A DNA stretch of 64,000 nt from an uncultured Treponema sp. (lineage in GTDB: Bacteria; Spirochaetota; Spirochaetia; Treponematales; Treponemataceae): positions 1-64,000 of the forward strand of contig CAMHMJ010000013.1 of the NCBI GenBank assembly GCA_946186185.1, written 5' to 3'. The notes beneath the pieces are model-generated. The model worked only from the letters and a program-made list of their open reading frames with translations. It had not been told where the DNA came from and made no database searches. Below, piece after piece: positions 24,601-29,227 of this stretch (positions within the stretch are counted from its first letter, which is position 1; the number at the start of each line of letters is the position of its first letter). The translations under genes and the position numbers were made by a program.

Positions 24601-26399
24601 ATGTCCCAAGTTACAAGGTGGACGTTGTACCGTATATTACAGATATTCTTACTGGTGATCTTGATACAGGTACAACAAGGAAGCATTTGCGCCGTTCTGC
24701 AAGCGGAGCATTTGTAACAAGTATTGATGATGCAGCTACGACACAAAATGCAAATAATAATAAGATTATCGTAAATGGCTTTAACCTAAAAGGCGGAAAT
24801 GTTTACCTTGGTACTACTGCAAAAACCACTGCAGCTTCTGGAAATACTTTAACTGTACTTAAGAATTTACTTACTTCAGGTGAAATTAAAGTTGTAAATA
24901 ATTCCGTGAACAGTTTGAACAATGTAAACAATGATGCAAAGGACTATAATAAAGAACCTGCACAATATGCTCCAAATCTTGTAGATAACCGCTATATTTA
25001 CATGTGGGATACAACGACGACTACTTACAGTGGCGCTGAAGCTGTTATGAAACCAGAAATCAATACAAGTGGTGTTAAAACTGGAAATATGGTTTGGTAT
25101 TATGCAAGTAACATTGAGAAGATGTACCAGAATGACATGGAATTAACATCTTCTTGGGGTGGTGCCATAGTTGGTGGAAACTTCGCATATAATGATGTTG
25201 GTGTTCCTTCTTGGGTTTATTTGCATAATACTAGCTGGACTTCTAGTGCAACAAATAAAAAGAAATATTATGAATATGGTTCCGTTCACTGGGGTAAAGA
25301 ATGGTTCAACTATTCGGCAAAGAGTTGGAATGTTGGTAGAACCACTGATAATCATGGAAAACTTGGATTAGGAAATCTTTCTTTTGAAGGAAGCAGTAAT
25401 TACAATTTTAACGATACAGTAATGAGTCGTTATCAGAATATTAAGGTGTTGGCAAGCGGAAATGCTACAGATACATTAAACATGGTTGCGTATTTTGATA
25501 AATCAGACGTATCGCGTTCTATAGTTTTCTGGCGATTCCATGATGGAACAGGTATAACAAGTAAGAACTATGAGTTATCTCGTAACAACAATAATGTAAC
25601 TTCCTATTCAGATATAGGAAAGTCTGCTGGACAGACTCAAACATATGAAAATCGGAATAGTACAGCCTCTAATGGTATGGATACGCCACTTGGTCGTGAA
25701 AACCTAACTTCTGGTGGCGCAGACAGTAAGTATTTCGATATGGCTTATGACTCTGTAAAGAATGTTGCCTACATTGCTTACTATGATGAAGCCGCCGGTG
25801 CGCTTAAGATTATGTATCTTAATAATCCAAAGGCTGGTACATATGGTAACTGGACAAATTCATGGAGTAATGCCGTAGAAATTGACCCAGATGCGGCTGG
25901 TCAGTACATCGCAATGAAGACGGACGGTAGCGGTAACATACATCTAGCTTACTACGACTCAACTGGTTCCTACTTAAAATATGCTCTTATTACGCCTACT
26001 GGAAATACTGGAGCAATTACTGCTCTTACTGTTTCAAAGAAAGTTCTTGTAGACACGCTCTTCTCAAATGGTATGTATAACAGTATTACTCTTAAACAGT
26101 TTGCGACAGGTGATGTTCGTCCTGTAATTTGTAGTTACTCAATTTCATTTGGTGGAACAAAGTATTCACTTCGTACATCATGGCCACTTACAACTGTTGC
26201 AAATATAGAAGCAGGTGCAGATGATGATGGTTATACAGGAAAATGGGAAACTGTTGTTGTATGCTCTGCAAATGCACCTAGTCAGGATAATACCTATATT
26301 GAGACGAACAGCACTGGTTATACAGGAAATATCGTCGTAGGTTACACGGCATCAAAACTTGAGCAAGCTGAATTAAAAGGAGAGTTAAAGAAAGAGTAA
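6663..26399 (+). CDS. Giant Ig-like repeat lipoprotein (6578 aa)
   Basis: The start is a lipoprotein signal (hydrophobic FSIFSILSVLAFLVTG, lipobox LFTSC, lipidated Cys26), with a strong AGGGGGG ribosome-binding site. From about residue 45 to 5900 the chain is a train of beta-sandwich domains joined by linkers such as DTTAPV, DRTAPT and DQTTDKP, with TDKAGN and TDKYGRSS turns. I count about 35 such linkers. A higher-order unit of about 580-655 residues recurs seven times. From about residue 5980 the sequence changes: an IPT/TIG-like stretch (NKIIVNGFNLKGGNVYLG) and then propeller-like repeats (AYYDEAAGALKIMYL, LAYYDSTGSYLKYAL). No transmembrane anchor is seen other than the lipid. It is probably a surface or periplasmic adhesin-like fibre, held by the lipid and displaying the propeller at the tip. 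Ligand and function are unknown. No frameshift interrupts almost 20 kb of ORF. Confidence 0.9.
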   Translation: MKKNVFSIFSILSVLAFLVTGLFTSCEVGLGEAVDTYPPTLTLDYPANDGITVMNTFQMRGEAKDETYVKTVEVIVKTIPKSNKEESTVLQKYLAEVDTKAKTWSCSINNKDDAGNFEIPDGEYTFQMICTDSSDRTTELSRVYKIDNTAPVVVLKRPGLDDSYGRTIKVTGDISDENELSALYFTAYRNKGTEDAPEFELIGTQKYENISGVGLELIVGRYFDSEDGLSDSEIAQKKIYDAYYDSTVGGTQNFYCMVEVADSAKEYRGNLKSTTAASPAATLSDALAPAGGTYEGEVSGNLSTCYYLYSSIYDDIYSKNGFNITNSDLVSIYNGSFTETSKVKIANVKETLEKYAINTSAISASVSSFSLNPDNSPRFKVLGLGDASNVKSVIKNSDINIEISQGRDGISLRSNSIRVELQEAEALANGTYKKTGNNIVLLESYNKYTEMLSSDDASEARKGELYKTYWTSLKKDEDNVFNDEATKITFGIELNGLSPLSEVYKTGKKYYVSVEGCDYEDNEIESAASDYILAFQNGSAPIINVTGGTEDNSVQRTPVDFSTSRSLSVSGAPIFNYSGTLDSDSGIEDLKVFYYITVKDEKPAKGETVKTWSTKKEDYADRTAVITENTDSSVEVPFLWSLEIPEGSEDFAELYEMAQADGKDLSDGLYLYTIYFYGYDGSQKTSTVSQRVHVDTQKPVVTMDGVTPLVEYEEASDLPYEDMAIKTDYVNGTVTFKGTVSDNYTLNNTIARAYLLEADGTKTSETAFATEEFGDSMSFSFVVDTSSVTEPKDMLVEIESTDKAGNTGDVVTKKVRIDQRTDEPRFIPSNADKTILDVTKLNESTNMFGKTSNNKIMGTVTDDDGVWGWQAYYSAGTSEQTASEWKLFASNTGIESTSANITVDLSKISGFTEGIYKIKIEVKDIVKGKGAVANSQVTSSDEFFIAIDEAAPALTITTEQNSYVSGTEGATVKGKISDGSQEIKSFKRTVYRVVTTTNDETGESSVTEIAIPEKDILSILSAPSGSAIKNGLEFTDVIDLNGEKNPGRVKYYITDKYDRESTAEFTYIIDNEDPTVTLSEDLVDTTVFLAKGNAIKGISGTARDNIENGLSKVEYIISASETAAGITETDWTAFTGTGKWNSTINFGEEAEGKKYVYIRAHDAAGNKTDAENYARIPVIIDAAAPVFDASAFKVEYADESGDDVPSSEDGATRYANKLFKITGKVTDDYFAKLTCSVSGNLNTDDMNENGGVFTWKNSSLEDGSKTYNFTATDKAGQITTYPVTIVIDRTAPTPKLGLASYYSLTGTTYTVNEKITFTGTVTDANELKSTVISAVKADDATETPVTAGGILPITASNASNFTESFDTTALEDGVYIFTVTSTDVAGNVGTAQIRVSIDQETDKPLITFSNADSAVTVLSDVNEQRNLFGKTSNNKILGSVSDDDKVGTITVQYTTDFDNAATEIPAGSWHTIGTYTATGSTYNLSIELKDEDGNKLSEGDYRLRVIAEDSKNPEVDGTVPASKQTIVGPFYIGIDEGLPVIDINRQDGEMLAAEQSVSVTGKVSDGSGVVTLSRYRQKVKNDGSLEEAREETTITSVTGNTNATEWTDNFTSLASSEVLTYKATDKYGRESTKSFKYQVDDADPTIDVAAPEADSFLGSAYGNTTKAFSGTAADTNGTGKSGVKEILYRVGTINGSSVDYGTALAAGTANWHDTWLKADGTTTWNANIELGNSSSKKKVQILAVDGADRISTIEERTVTVDAVIPVITINSVTDTVNAASRTVTAQEGTYYVQSGYTISGTITEENLDTLKISGVLVTPVDNGDGTYSFSHSVTSPDAGQSTISIVALDKAGQQKDLSLNVFYDTSAPTPSFTITPIFSAKGWDGTTRENNVNGNVTIKGTSVDDDKVASSHLVIKYANGAKAGVKVYDRDTTNPTNFTGDVPLSLFIEGDGYNYLGTTVKIDDRQLYTVELTSTDRAGRVGIATSEVYVDESTDKPIVTLSNTNVDINSAADVSSESGHNLFNQTSNSKMLGTITDDDGIASIVVEYAAVTNGTAASYETEPLFSVSNVGTTYNFAADLKKNGASLSEGKYKIRITVLDTTEAAANHKTVEEFYLAIDNGAPSITVSTGSGYMKDNFTVEGKVSDAALKTIYRYAVTQGILASTPSAKWEAGSASNTIEYNSTTNVWTDSYSGITEPGTVAYIAADEYGQSTEVSWSYLFDNTAPTKAPGWTPSDMSAWSKNSAQQFKIPVSDEWNVTGDYLYDSCSGISTVNIKVDSDDASTMALGSAYDEFEKTVQTSTGPEQVKPYKYYNSTQILKDGHHTVVISASDNANPANTAANLATYEVNIDTTAPKYTLYTDENDETKTYAVKASKFLLTAADVAALGTTPFTLKVKPSDANAEAVGGAVSGIKEFKLYDGNTLIDSSKYELSPAANGTTGIFASGVEYTFTLNASAVNQTGNHNFYVEAIDGAGNSVKESVSVSIDTTAPVISVNDPSPYVSVSGARKYNGIITISGKAEDETELGTTGALEYEVLSSAGASLSPRVTGTVDLTGGKSSDFSFDIDTTALTGSNATGTFKIKVTAKDKVQNTVDNSAALADGSSKLILNVDQTTDKPVVKLSNANVKVTTEAQISSTTVTSETASANKGNLFGMGNDSIFASATDDDGIAGIELKVFYNGSYKTVHKVGDESKPYFEVTDSPTSYPMEIDLTKVLPQVSGSTTHYAGTYKLAIVVTDIYNTSTMSNRTFTVNDDGVNGVYFAYDDDLPVINVTKINDSTYADSMWTQTNSKVYIVVSDSSSSDSHTGLTVTNDVIQVWNGTSYVDRARASGENATISWSSTDNAFIHNAVNENFTYKRKYTVTDKYGRSSTKEISYMVDNEKPVFHTDKVSVQGTNNSASNTVATSSLASTWFSTSSLKVVGDAGALVEANPETVLITVGTDSTPVNPTNSDSNKGFGTTLQLSEGANTIKFDATDKAGYSADQVSITVYVDTVAPTCSSIAASDSFISGADVAALGTTPFKLSVTVSDATSGISSFRIYDGNTDITEHFTIPAASGNKTYEFALKAASASTVITTGTHTFAVETYDLAGNKVKDTVSVAVDVTAPTLEFNEVSPYVNVTSGDTTVRKYNGVVTVSGRAKDETELGTTGALTYEILKSDGTSFSPKKEGTVNLVGGLSSDWTFDVDTTSLSATTGTFKVKVTALDKVSNAADNSSSLIVLNIDQTTDKPVVKLSNANVLVTTAAQISNTAVTSTTASENKGNLFGMGNDSIFASATDDDGIASIELKVFYDDGTGSGSYVTVHKVGDATKPYFEVSDSPTSYAMEIDLTKVLSQVRNSNTSYAGTYKLALVVKDIYNQSSLTSNTYTVNSDSVNGVYFAYDDDLPTINVTKIGSSNYTDGMWTTVNADVVITVSDSSSSDNHTGLTVTNETIQWWDANQSTYVTGTAGTGESATAVWDEPNSVFKHSTVNSDKTYKRKYRVTDKYGRSSTKEISYVVDNVVPVFNLDNVALFGSSPSIGTGVTAADGVVIGTSKDYWFNSDAVKVIGRGSAAGQALVEEHPESVTITAGGTNYPVNPGEFNKFSTTISFADGENTIKFNATDKAGNSAVEVTQTLKVDTKSPVISSVSTSAAAINGSNISNPFYITVAASDANSSATGGKVSGIKGFTVYDGTTELAAAKYTVRTGTAATSAVASATNGVYADGTYYIHLDSSVLTTGDHTFYVEVTDNADNTSKEKTALISIDVTPPTMSWNVPSPFVQGETDKLYNGIITVSGTVTDETLLATDNPTAAESATTRSVSWEVKTSAGASLATPVKGYAVLSGNKTSSFSFDIDTTRVQTETGTYRIYITAKDNVGNTVSKAGSGSGAGVDYIELKIDQTTNKPKVVISSLEEVTEYSSEYPARNLFGMGNTIIYGTVTDDDGVSAVTIKIDDTVIQDDTIPDNHPTSYAIAINLEGIEINGEKITSGAHTFTIEVTDCSTGLSDTKYVDNKDIKDIYFAYDNDLPTISVARCNDKDYTNNMWGKAEFDVYISVQDETDMTGENLKVECTEIKRSDDGKTGTYDDYTLPEGTVETVVWTPSLTIDDNGTPGDTSDDTVITNVWKCPTHSNEGYFQRTYKVTDKYGRSTTTAINYIVDGTVPEFNNSFITVQGTSNRGTSAISISTLNTEEYSDTWFSSSSIKISGSGSSYTGNNTAIKEQNVETLVINANGTQYPVNTGTNNKFNSTVDFEDGSAKQFSLTVTDKAGNSANAGPFTVNVDTTAPTDVTGELKKADGSTAVSDNSIINDTVLKLSVKAKDTTSGVKTIYVGKTPGFPKTEAIKTEVLTSANATAAGYSGIITLNVGDSTSGNKEYLADGTYSLYIRVEDLAGNITDGSTAVASFTVDRTAPAVTITTPVRSTVIDNEWKISGTVSDNNFVANGSLPELWVYKNNAWVKIDTASGYGTSSIVSNSAARSGNDWHITLDSTKINAASGSPTDAFLAVRITDAAGNVTALPTGNPSKDSETFYYLTVDQDNDRPVIKFSDVTGETGYTSLYACYIKGNISDLDGVNTFKVSPTAKTEEEWGSYDCSSLLKLSKSGDFTYTPADATDGEHTLYFYVEDKAGTKFWTGKDNTNHLTLPYVVYATEDESETKDDNTGVIKFTSDRTPPSIDSLVCGVGATAEAAVNNAVEKLSKDATMGATTVAGGNTRKFIAFAVKASDKNGIAKVIYTKPTAYNSTTKEFTYSEVEQTTAVEKTYTVTEGENSTEYKATAYYFDAIDISEFTDATNKEVTPSITFTAVDGSTLEREQAKSLVLTIAGPEVNIDSPNASDPLSAGNTAYLSGSVTAQNNVSVSDLKYIYVNNKVYDTLDSAGASGRSNTTTTGYTFPTTVSYGGKTGVEAKIAYIKAQAASHTDGHPSVYGVADMETNYTASRFKWALKGHLPDENTVADTAVHANEISYVKHDSKGIYELPVWILATDELGNETLSVHTQRYNPYGDRATTKITYPEARAHDGESVDYAELSGTIRVSGTSEDNGSVGSVYIQIDANGDNAYDAADVALLKNKYSVYTNTAANATKYGIDSTNIISNGKWESDPDFWGIKATGTASWYITLNKEKELHNGYNVGTDGKPIYKVKIRAVAIDDGLKLGTWSDDMQLRINPNAPKIGTNVPAYILDAAGKRHAVTNDMWLKGETYLCVSVQHSAGIADYSYTSAVSQAGLASAVEVPKASIITIGTGTSYETWKDITGYVGPKSDYDENSKPTDAKDSGYVLKIPLNTGSGSGTRAIKVWAQDATSSGLVSEELYTFNYDNDAPVVGKVEYNGIEWTGASALQNSQGSFSVGGQIEDVASGFNMALWYFYRDENGTAGKNRRVYDPTKDHKKNASASRVYVTGDTANTTATSGYTLKTGISEKVYEEEVDGEKVKYPVYGVTYNASTTIKLTRTNSTSLTLSDVDSHITNGSAVYINGTWLLLKDSTDNKTFSLSAEVPDTETEAFFPYAKVIDVGAITQGEKCTDWSALTYTDDDGDGVIEGCKKSGSIWSWDASFRSDYVPDGNVTLVLVAIDNSGNITATSRTGKIQNNAPRLAKLHLATDLNGDSKFADSEFESYDILTSASGYQSDYNLATTNFGLSTEQISAGNARPAFIVKDTLGIVPEFTGGNGDIALVYKLNDSTAQSTASRDVKDKTYDNTNGGIRLDFDTGNYTSGNTEFTDGKHKWLYTMSNKAVTGKTGDATPVESDDVTGKHISFTFWDSTEECTQGFDSQSCYVQITDLTVDVTDGDAPKVVINPFYWSSSTVNSLFKNSKDNGHIELSGDLPTATFNVANTATSGEYDNDPKVSGKITFTGTAYDEHTLGSLAFTLKNSSGTALTGFSNISMATFSALNTANTANGGWSAVSGNSGSALASGGKYEWTISQDKSGSELKAGYYDDTYYQNQKGHKIFWTISIDSAQIPNVAQNDITLTVTATDKAGTSSGSAVTAPNTTDGYVVTDGTTNVPSYKVDVVPYITDILTGDLDTGTTRKHLRRSASGAFVTSIDDAATTQNANNNKIIVNGFNLKGGNVYLGTTAKTTAASGNTLTVLKNLLTSGEIKVVNNSVNSLNNVNNDAKDYNKEPAQYAPNLVDNRYIYMWDTTTTTYSGAEAVMKPEINTSGVKTGNMVWYYASNIEKMYQNDMELTSSWGGAIVGGNFAYNDVGVPSWVYLHNTSWTSSATNKKKYYEYGSVHWGKEWFNYSAKSWNVGRTTDNHGKLGLGNLSFEGSSNYNFNDTVMSRYQNIKVLASGNATDTLNMVAYFDKSDVSRSIVFWRFHDGTGITSKNYELSRNNNNVTSYSDIGKSAGQTQTYENRNSTASNGMDTPLGRENLTSGGADSKYFDMAYDSVKNVAYIAYYDEAAGALKIMYLNNPKAGTYGNWTNSWSNAVEIDPDAAGQYIAMKTDGSGNIHLAYYDSTGSYLKYALITPTGNTGAITALTVSKKVLVDTLFSNGMYNSITLKQFATGDVRPVICSYSISFGGTKYSLRTSWPLTTVANIEAGADDDGYTGKWETVVVCSANAPSQDNTYIETNSTGYTGNIVVGYTASKLEQAELKGELKKE
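9111..22560 (+). repeat. Higher-order repeat (about 1.74-1.97 kb units) inside the giant lipoprotein gene
   Basis: The marker linker [IV]D[QE]..[TN][DN][KER]P begins units at 9111, 10851, 12630, 14493, 16329, 18294 and 20202. Spacings are 1740, 1779, 1863, 1836, 1965 and 1908 bases. Inside most units the order is NLFG..SN/GN, DDDG (specific calcium-like loop), a D[DNEG]..P linker such as AYDDDLP, TDKYGRSS, then TDKAG and further DTTAP linkers. Units starting at 14493 and 16329 are the closest in DNA, with a 64-base perfect match at offset 1836. The last unit degenerates after about 22560. Confidence 0.8.
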
Positions 26400-26432
26400 T
26401 TTTTCCTATATAAAGAATTTGAAATATTTCAC

Positions 26433-26456
26433 AAGCCGGACAAAGACCGGCTTTCA
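26433..26456 (+). terminator. Hairpin after the giant lipoprotein gene
   Basis: AAGCCGG-acaaaga-CCGGCTTT forms a stem 34 bases after the stop codon. It is followed by only three T in total, so it would be a weak intrinsic terminator. It lies just before the first toxin-antitoxin module. Confidence 0.5.
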
Positions 26457-26523
26457 GACAGCTGCATTGCAGTAAAAAAAAATCCCCCTTGCTTTTTATA
26501 GGTAAGTGGGGTATATTAGAAAA

Positions 26524-26610
26524 GAAAGGCACTTCGCAGTTTAGCGTCTTGCCTCACGTTTTAGGTTCAAGACCGCCACATGGGTTGAAGACTGTGGCGG
26601 TCTTATTTTT
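26524..26610 (+). ncRNA. Module 1 antitoxin-like antisense RNA
   Basis: Promoter TTGCTT (26489-26494), 17-base spacer, TATATT (26512-26517). The RNA begins near 26524, opens with AAAGGCACTTCGCAG...CTTGCCTC (5' hairpin AGGCA/TGCCT) and ends in the hairpin GACCGCCACA/TGTGGCGGTC with a T-run. It lacks the middle hairpin found in most other modules. It is antisense to the 3' UTR of toxin 1. Confidence 0.65.
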
Positions 26611-26704
26611 ACTCAGATTTCTTCTTTTTGGGAAGGCTCTTAAGTATTTCAATGATGAGTATAGCAAGGTTAATTGCTAACGAAAGAATTTCGTACAAAC
26701 TCAT
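26609..26704 (-). CDS. Small hydrophobic toxin-like peptide 1 (31 aa)
   Basis: MSLYEILSLAINLAILIIEI then LKSLPKKKKSE: one hydrophobic helix and a lysine-rich tail, as in holin-like type I toxins. It is below the ORF-track cutoff. An AGGAGG box lies 6 bases before the ATG. The stop codon lies opposite the T-run of the antitoxin terminator. Its promoter is complete: TTGTAA (26837-26832), 17 bases, TATACT (26814-26809). The leader is the short type, about 98 nt. Confidence 0.7.
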   Translation of the reverse strand: MSLYEILSLAINLAILIIEILKSLPKKKKSE

Positions 26705-26970
26705 ATCGAGCCTCCTAGTCAATTATTTCCATGCAAGCACGGATTGAGTTCGGAGACAAGACCGCCAAGTTCGCTTTTGCGAACTCTAACTACGAAGTGC
26801 CAATACAAAGTATACTATATTTCTTTTGGTATTACAATACAAAAATAAGGTATAATCGGTAATCGAGTAACATATCCAGGTGTGTATTAGCATCACTAGT
26901 TTACAGACTGCATTGCTGTAGTAAAAAAATCCCCCTTGCTTTTTACAGGCAAGGGGGGTATATTAAAAAA

Positions 26971-27072
26971 GGAAGGCACGTCGCAGTCTAGCGTCTTGCC
27001 TCACATTGGGTATGCTCTATAAAGAGCGTTTGCCCGCCGATGTGGTAACGACACAAGGCGGGCTATTTTTTT
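26971..27072 (+). ncRNA. Module 2 antitoxin-like antisense RNA
   Basis: Promoter TTGCTT (26936-26941), 17 bases, TATATT (26959-26964). The promoter lies in a CCCCCTTGC/GCAAGGGGG palindrome, which is a terminator for the minus strand. The RNA has a 5' stem GGCA../TGCC, middle hairpin GCTC-tataaa-GAGC and terminator GCCCGCC/GGCGGGC followed by TATTTTTTT. Confidence 0.7.
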
Positions 27073-27172
27073 ATTCGTTACCTTTATTCCGTCTATGGAG
27101 AAGGTTCGTAATAATGTCGATGATAAGCTGAATGACGGCAATTGCCAGCATCAGAATTTCATACAGACTCAT
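27071..27172 (-). CDS. Small hydrophobic toxin-like peptide 2 (33 aa)
   Basis: MSLYEILMLAIAVIQLIIDI, then ITNLLHRRNKGNE. It is nearly identical to peptides 4 and 7. An AGGAGGCTGCT ribosome-binding site precedes the ATG. It has the long leader with GGCAGCC/GCTGCC and AAAATTGC..GCAATTTT inverted repeats. Its own -35/-10 is missing: the leader runs straight into the module 3 promoter/terminator at about 27330, so it can only be expressed by read-through from toxin 3 or an unseen promoter. Confidence 0.65.
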   Translation of the reverse strand: MSLYEILMLAIAVIQLIIDIITNLLHRRNKGNE

Positions 27173-27376
27173 AGCAGCCTCCTGTGGAAGGCTGCTGGCA
27201 GCCGGTGTTCTATAGCAAAGCGTTAAAAAAATTGCGAAAGCAATTTTTAGCTTTACCTACATGTGCAAGAATCTGCCCTTGCGAACAGTCGAATTTCGGA
27301 GACAAGACCGCCATTCAATTGCGAATGTAAAAAAAATCGGCTTGTCATAAACAACAAGCCGTGGTATATTAATAAA

Positions 27377-27476
27377 GAAAGGCATTCGCAACTAAAGCGT
27401 CTTGCCTCCATTGGTTAGGTCTGATTACTCAGACATTTTGCCCGCCGGTGGTGCAACACGAGGCGGGCTATTTTTT
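27377..27476 (+). ncRNA. Module 3 antitoxin-like antisense RNA
   Basis: Promoter TTGTCA (27342-27347), 17 bases, TATATT (27365-27370), one of the best sigma70 matches in the window. The RNA has 5' AAAGGCATTCGCAAC..GCGTCTTGCCTCC, middle hairpin GTCTGA-ttac-TCAGAC and terminator GCCCGCC/GGCGGGC plus T-run. Confidence 0.72.
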
Positions 27477-27576
27477 ATTCGTCCTTTTTTATCCATCTGT
27501 GGAAGAGGAGCGAAATTAAGCTGATTACCAGCTGAGCAATGGCAATAGCCAAAACCAGCTTTTCATACAAGCTCAT
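27475..27576 (-). CDS. Small hydrophobic toxin-like peptide 3 (33 aa)
   Basis: MSLYEKLVLAIAIAQLVISL, then ISLLFHRWIKKDE. This is a second sequence subfamily, shared with peptide 9. An AGGAGACGCT box precedes the ATG. The short leader holds hairpin CTGCTC/GGGCAG. Promoter TTGACT (27694-27689), 17 bases, TATGAT (27671-27666). The stop codon overlaps the antitoxin T-run. Confidence 0.72.
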   Translation of the reverse strand: MSLYEKLVLAIAIAQLVISLISLLFHRWIKKDE

Positions 27577-27868
27577 AGCGTCTCCTAATTTATGAATCTG
27601 CCCTTGCGAGCAGTCGAATTTCGGAAGTAAGACCGCCATTCAATTGCGAATGCCACAGTAAAAGTATCATAAAATAAGTAGAATTACAAGTCAAATAAAT
27701 AGAAGATTTTACTATACAGTGTGATAGTTTTGTAACGGAATGAAATATTGATAACGATAGGAATTAAATAAAGCTCTGGAGTTTGTATATACCTTTCGCA
27801 TGCTTCCTGATTACCAGCTTTCAAAAATCCGGCTTGTCATAAACAGCAAGCCGTGGTATATTAAACAA

Positions 27869-27972
27869 GAAAGGTATTCGCAATTACAGCGTCTTGCCTC
27901 CAGTTTAAGTTACGTCCTTTCGGACCGTACCCCGCCACTGAGGGTCGAAGCTAAGTGGCGGGGCTATTTTTT
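27869..27972 (+). ncRNA. Module 4 antitoxin-like antisense RNA
   Basis: Promoter TTGTCA (27834-27839), 17 bases, TATATT (27857-27862). Middle hairpin GTCC-tttc-GGAC. The terminator stem is CCCCGCCACT/AGTGGCGGGG, extended compared with other modules, followed by TATTTTTT. Confidence 0.72.
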
Positions 27973-28072
27973 ATTCGTCACCTTTATTCCGTCTACGGAG
28001 AAGGTGCGTAATAATGTCGATGATAAGCTGAATGACGGCAATTGCCAGCATCAGAATTTCATACAGACTCAT
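27971..28072 (-). CDS. Small hydrophobic toxin-like peptide 4 (33 aa)
   Basis: MSLYEILMLAIAVIQLIIDI, then ITHLLRRRNKGDE. The ORF-track entry starting at 28159 includes leader; the ATG at 28072 has an AGGAGG box 6 bases before it and matches the length of all other copies. It has the long leader. Its promoter is complete: TTGTAA (28265-28260), 18 bases, TATACT (28241-28236). Confidence 0.75.
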   Translation of the reverse strand: MSLYEILMLAIAVIQLIIDIITHLLRRRNKGDE

Positions 28073-28398
28073 AGCAGCCTCCTGTGTAAGGCAGCTGGCT
28101 GCCGGTGTTCTATAGCAAAGCGTTAAAAAAATTGCGTAAGCAATTTTTAGCTTTACCACCTTTCAAGTAATCTGCTCTTGTGAGCAGTCGAATTTCGGAG
28201 ACAAGACTGCCGTTCACTGCGAAATGCCAGTATAGAGTATACTATATTATTTTTTGATATTACAATACAATAATAAGGTGAAATCGGTGTTCGAGAAATA
28301 TATCCTGGTGTGTATTGGAATCACTGGTTTGCAGACACCATTGCTGTATTAAAAAAAATCCCCTTGCTTTTTACGCGCAAGTGGGGTATATTAAAAAA

Positions 28399-28499
28399 GA
28401 AAGGCACTTCGCAGCCTAGCGTCTTGCCTCCAGTTAGGTCTGCTTCAATTCGAAGCAATGCCCGTCTAGTGGTTACGACACAAGGCGGGCTATTTTTTT
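28399..28499 (+). ncRNA. Module 5 antitoxin-like antisense RNA
   Basis: Promoter TTGCTT (28364-28369), 17 bases, TATATT (28387-28392). Middle hairpin TGCTTC-aatt-CGAAGCA. Terminator GCCCGTCT/AGGCGGGC with one G-T pair, then TATTTTTTT. Confidence 0.7.
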
Positions 28500-28502
28500 A
28501 TT

Positions 28503-28598
28503 CTAATCGTCTTTCCGTCTGCGAGAGAGGAGCATAATGATGCTGACGATAATTGAGGTTGCCTGTAATAGCAAACTCAATTTTTCGAACAAACTCAT
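28503..28598 (-). CDS. Small hydrophobic toxin-like peptide 5 (31 aa)
   Basis: MSLFEKLSLLLQATSIIVSI, then IMLLSRRRKDD. This is the third subfamily, with peptides 8 and 10. It stops two codons earlier than they do, at TAG. GGAGGCAGCT precedes the ATG. Short leader, with hairpin CCATTC/GAATGG replacing the usual CTGCTC/GAGCAG. Promoter TTGTAT (28715-28710), 17 bases, TATACT (28692-28687). Confidence 0.7.
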   Translation of the reverse strand: MSLFEKLSLLLQATSIIVSIIMLLSRRRKDD

Positions 28599-28849
28599 AG
28601 CTGCCTCCAATTTTCATAGAATCCATTCTCGCGAATGGTTGAATTTCGGAAGCAAGACCGCCATTTACTACGAAGTGTCAATATGAAGTATACTATATAA
28701 TTGCAAGAAATACAATACAGTAATAAAGTAGAATCGATATTCTAGAAACATATCCAAGTGTGTATTGGAATCACTGGTTTGCAGACTTCATTGCTGTATT
28801 AAAAAAATCCCTCTTGCTTTTTTATCTGCAAGTGGGGTATATTAAAAAA

Positions 28850-28941
28850 ACGAAAGGCACTTCGCAGTCTAGCGTCTTGCCTCCAGTTTGAGTTGATAAC
28901 CCGTCACACTGAGGTCGAAACACTGTGGCGGGCTATTTTTT
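28850..28941 (+). ncRNA. Module 6 antitoxin-like antisense RNA
   Basis: Promoter TTGCTT (28814-28819), 18-base spacer, TATATT (28838-28843). No clear middle hairpin. Terminator CCCGTCACA/TGTGGCGGG then TATTTTTT. Confidence 0.65.
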
Positions 28942-29041
28942 ATTCGTTGCCTTTATTCCGTCTACGGAAGAGGTGCAGAATAATTGTGATGATAATCTGA
29001 ATTGCTGAAATCAGCAAATCAAGAATTTCATACAAATTCAT
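28940..29041 (-). CDS. Small hydrophobic toxin-like peptide 6 (33 aa)
   Basis: MNLYEILDLLISAIQIIITI, then ILHLFRRRNKGNE: a diverged member of the first subfamily. AGGAGGCTGCT precedes the ATG; long leader. The -10 is weakened to CATACT (29212-29207) and the -35 position falls inside the end of the Rpn gene and no longer matches, so this copy may be silent. Confidence 0.65.
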   Translation of the reverse strand: MNLYEILDLLISAIQIIITIILHLFRRRNKGNE

Positions 29042-29227
29042 AGCAGCCTCCTGTGTAAGGCAGCTGGCAGCCGGTGTTCTATAGCAAAGCGTTAAAAAAA
29101 TTGCGTAAGCAATTTTTAGCTTTACCTACTTGTGCAAGAATCTGCTCTTGCGAGCAGTCGAATTTCGGAAGCAAGACCGCCGTTCACAGCGAAGTGCCGA
29201 TATTGAAGTATGCTATTTATAATCCAA

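Noticed and set aside
7658-25371. Dozens of ORFs of 60-176 aa on both strands inside the giant gene
   Set aside because: They lie in other frames of a clearly coding 19.7-kb ORF, lack ribosome-binding sites, and owe their openness to its repetitive, T/A-biased codon use.
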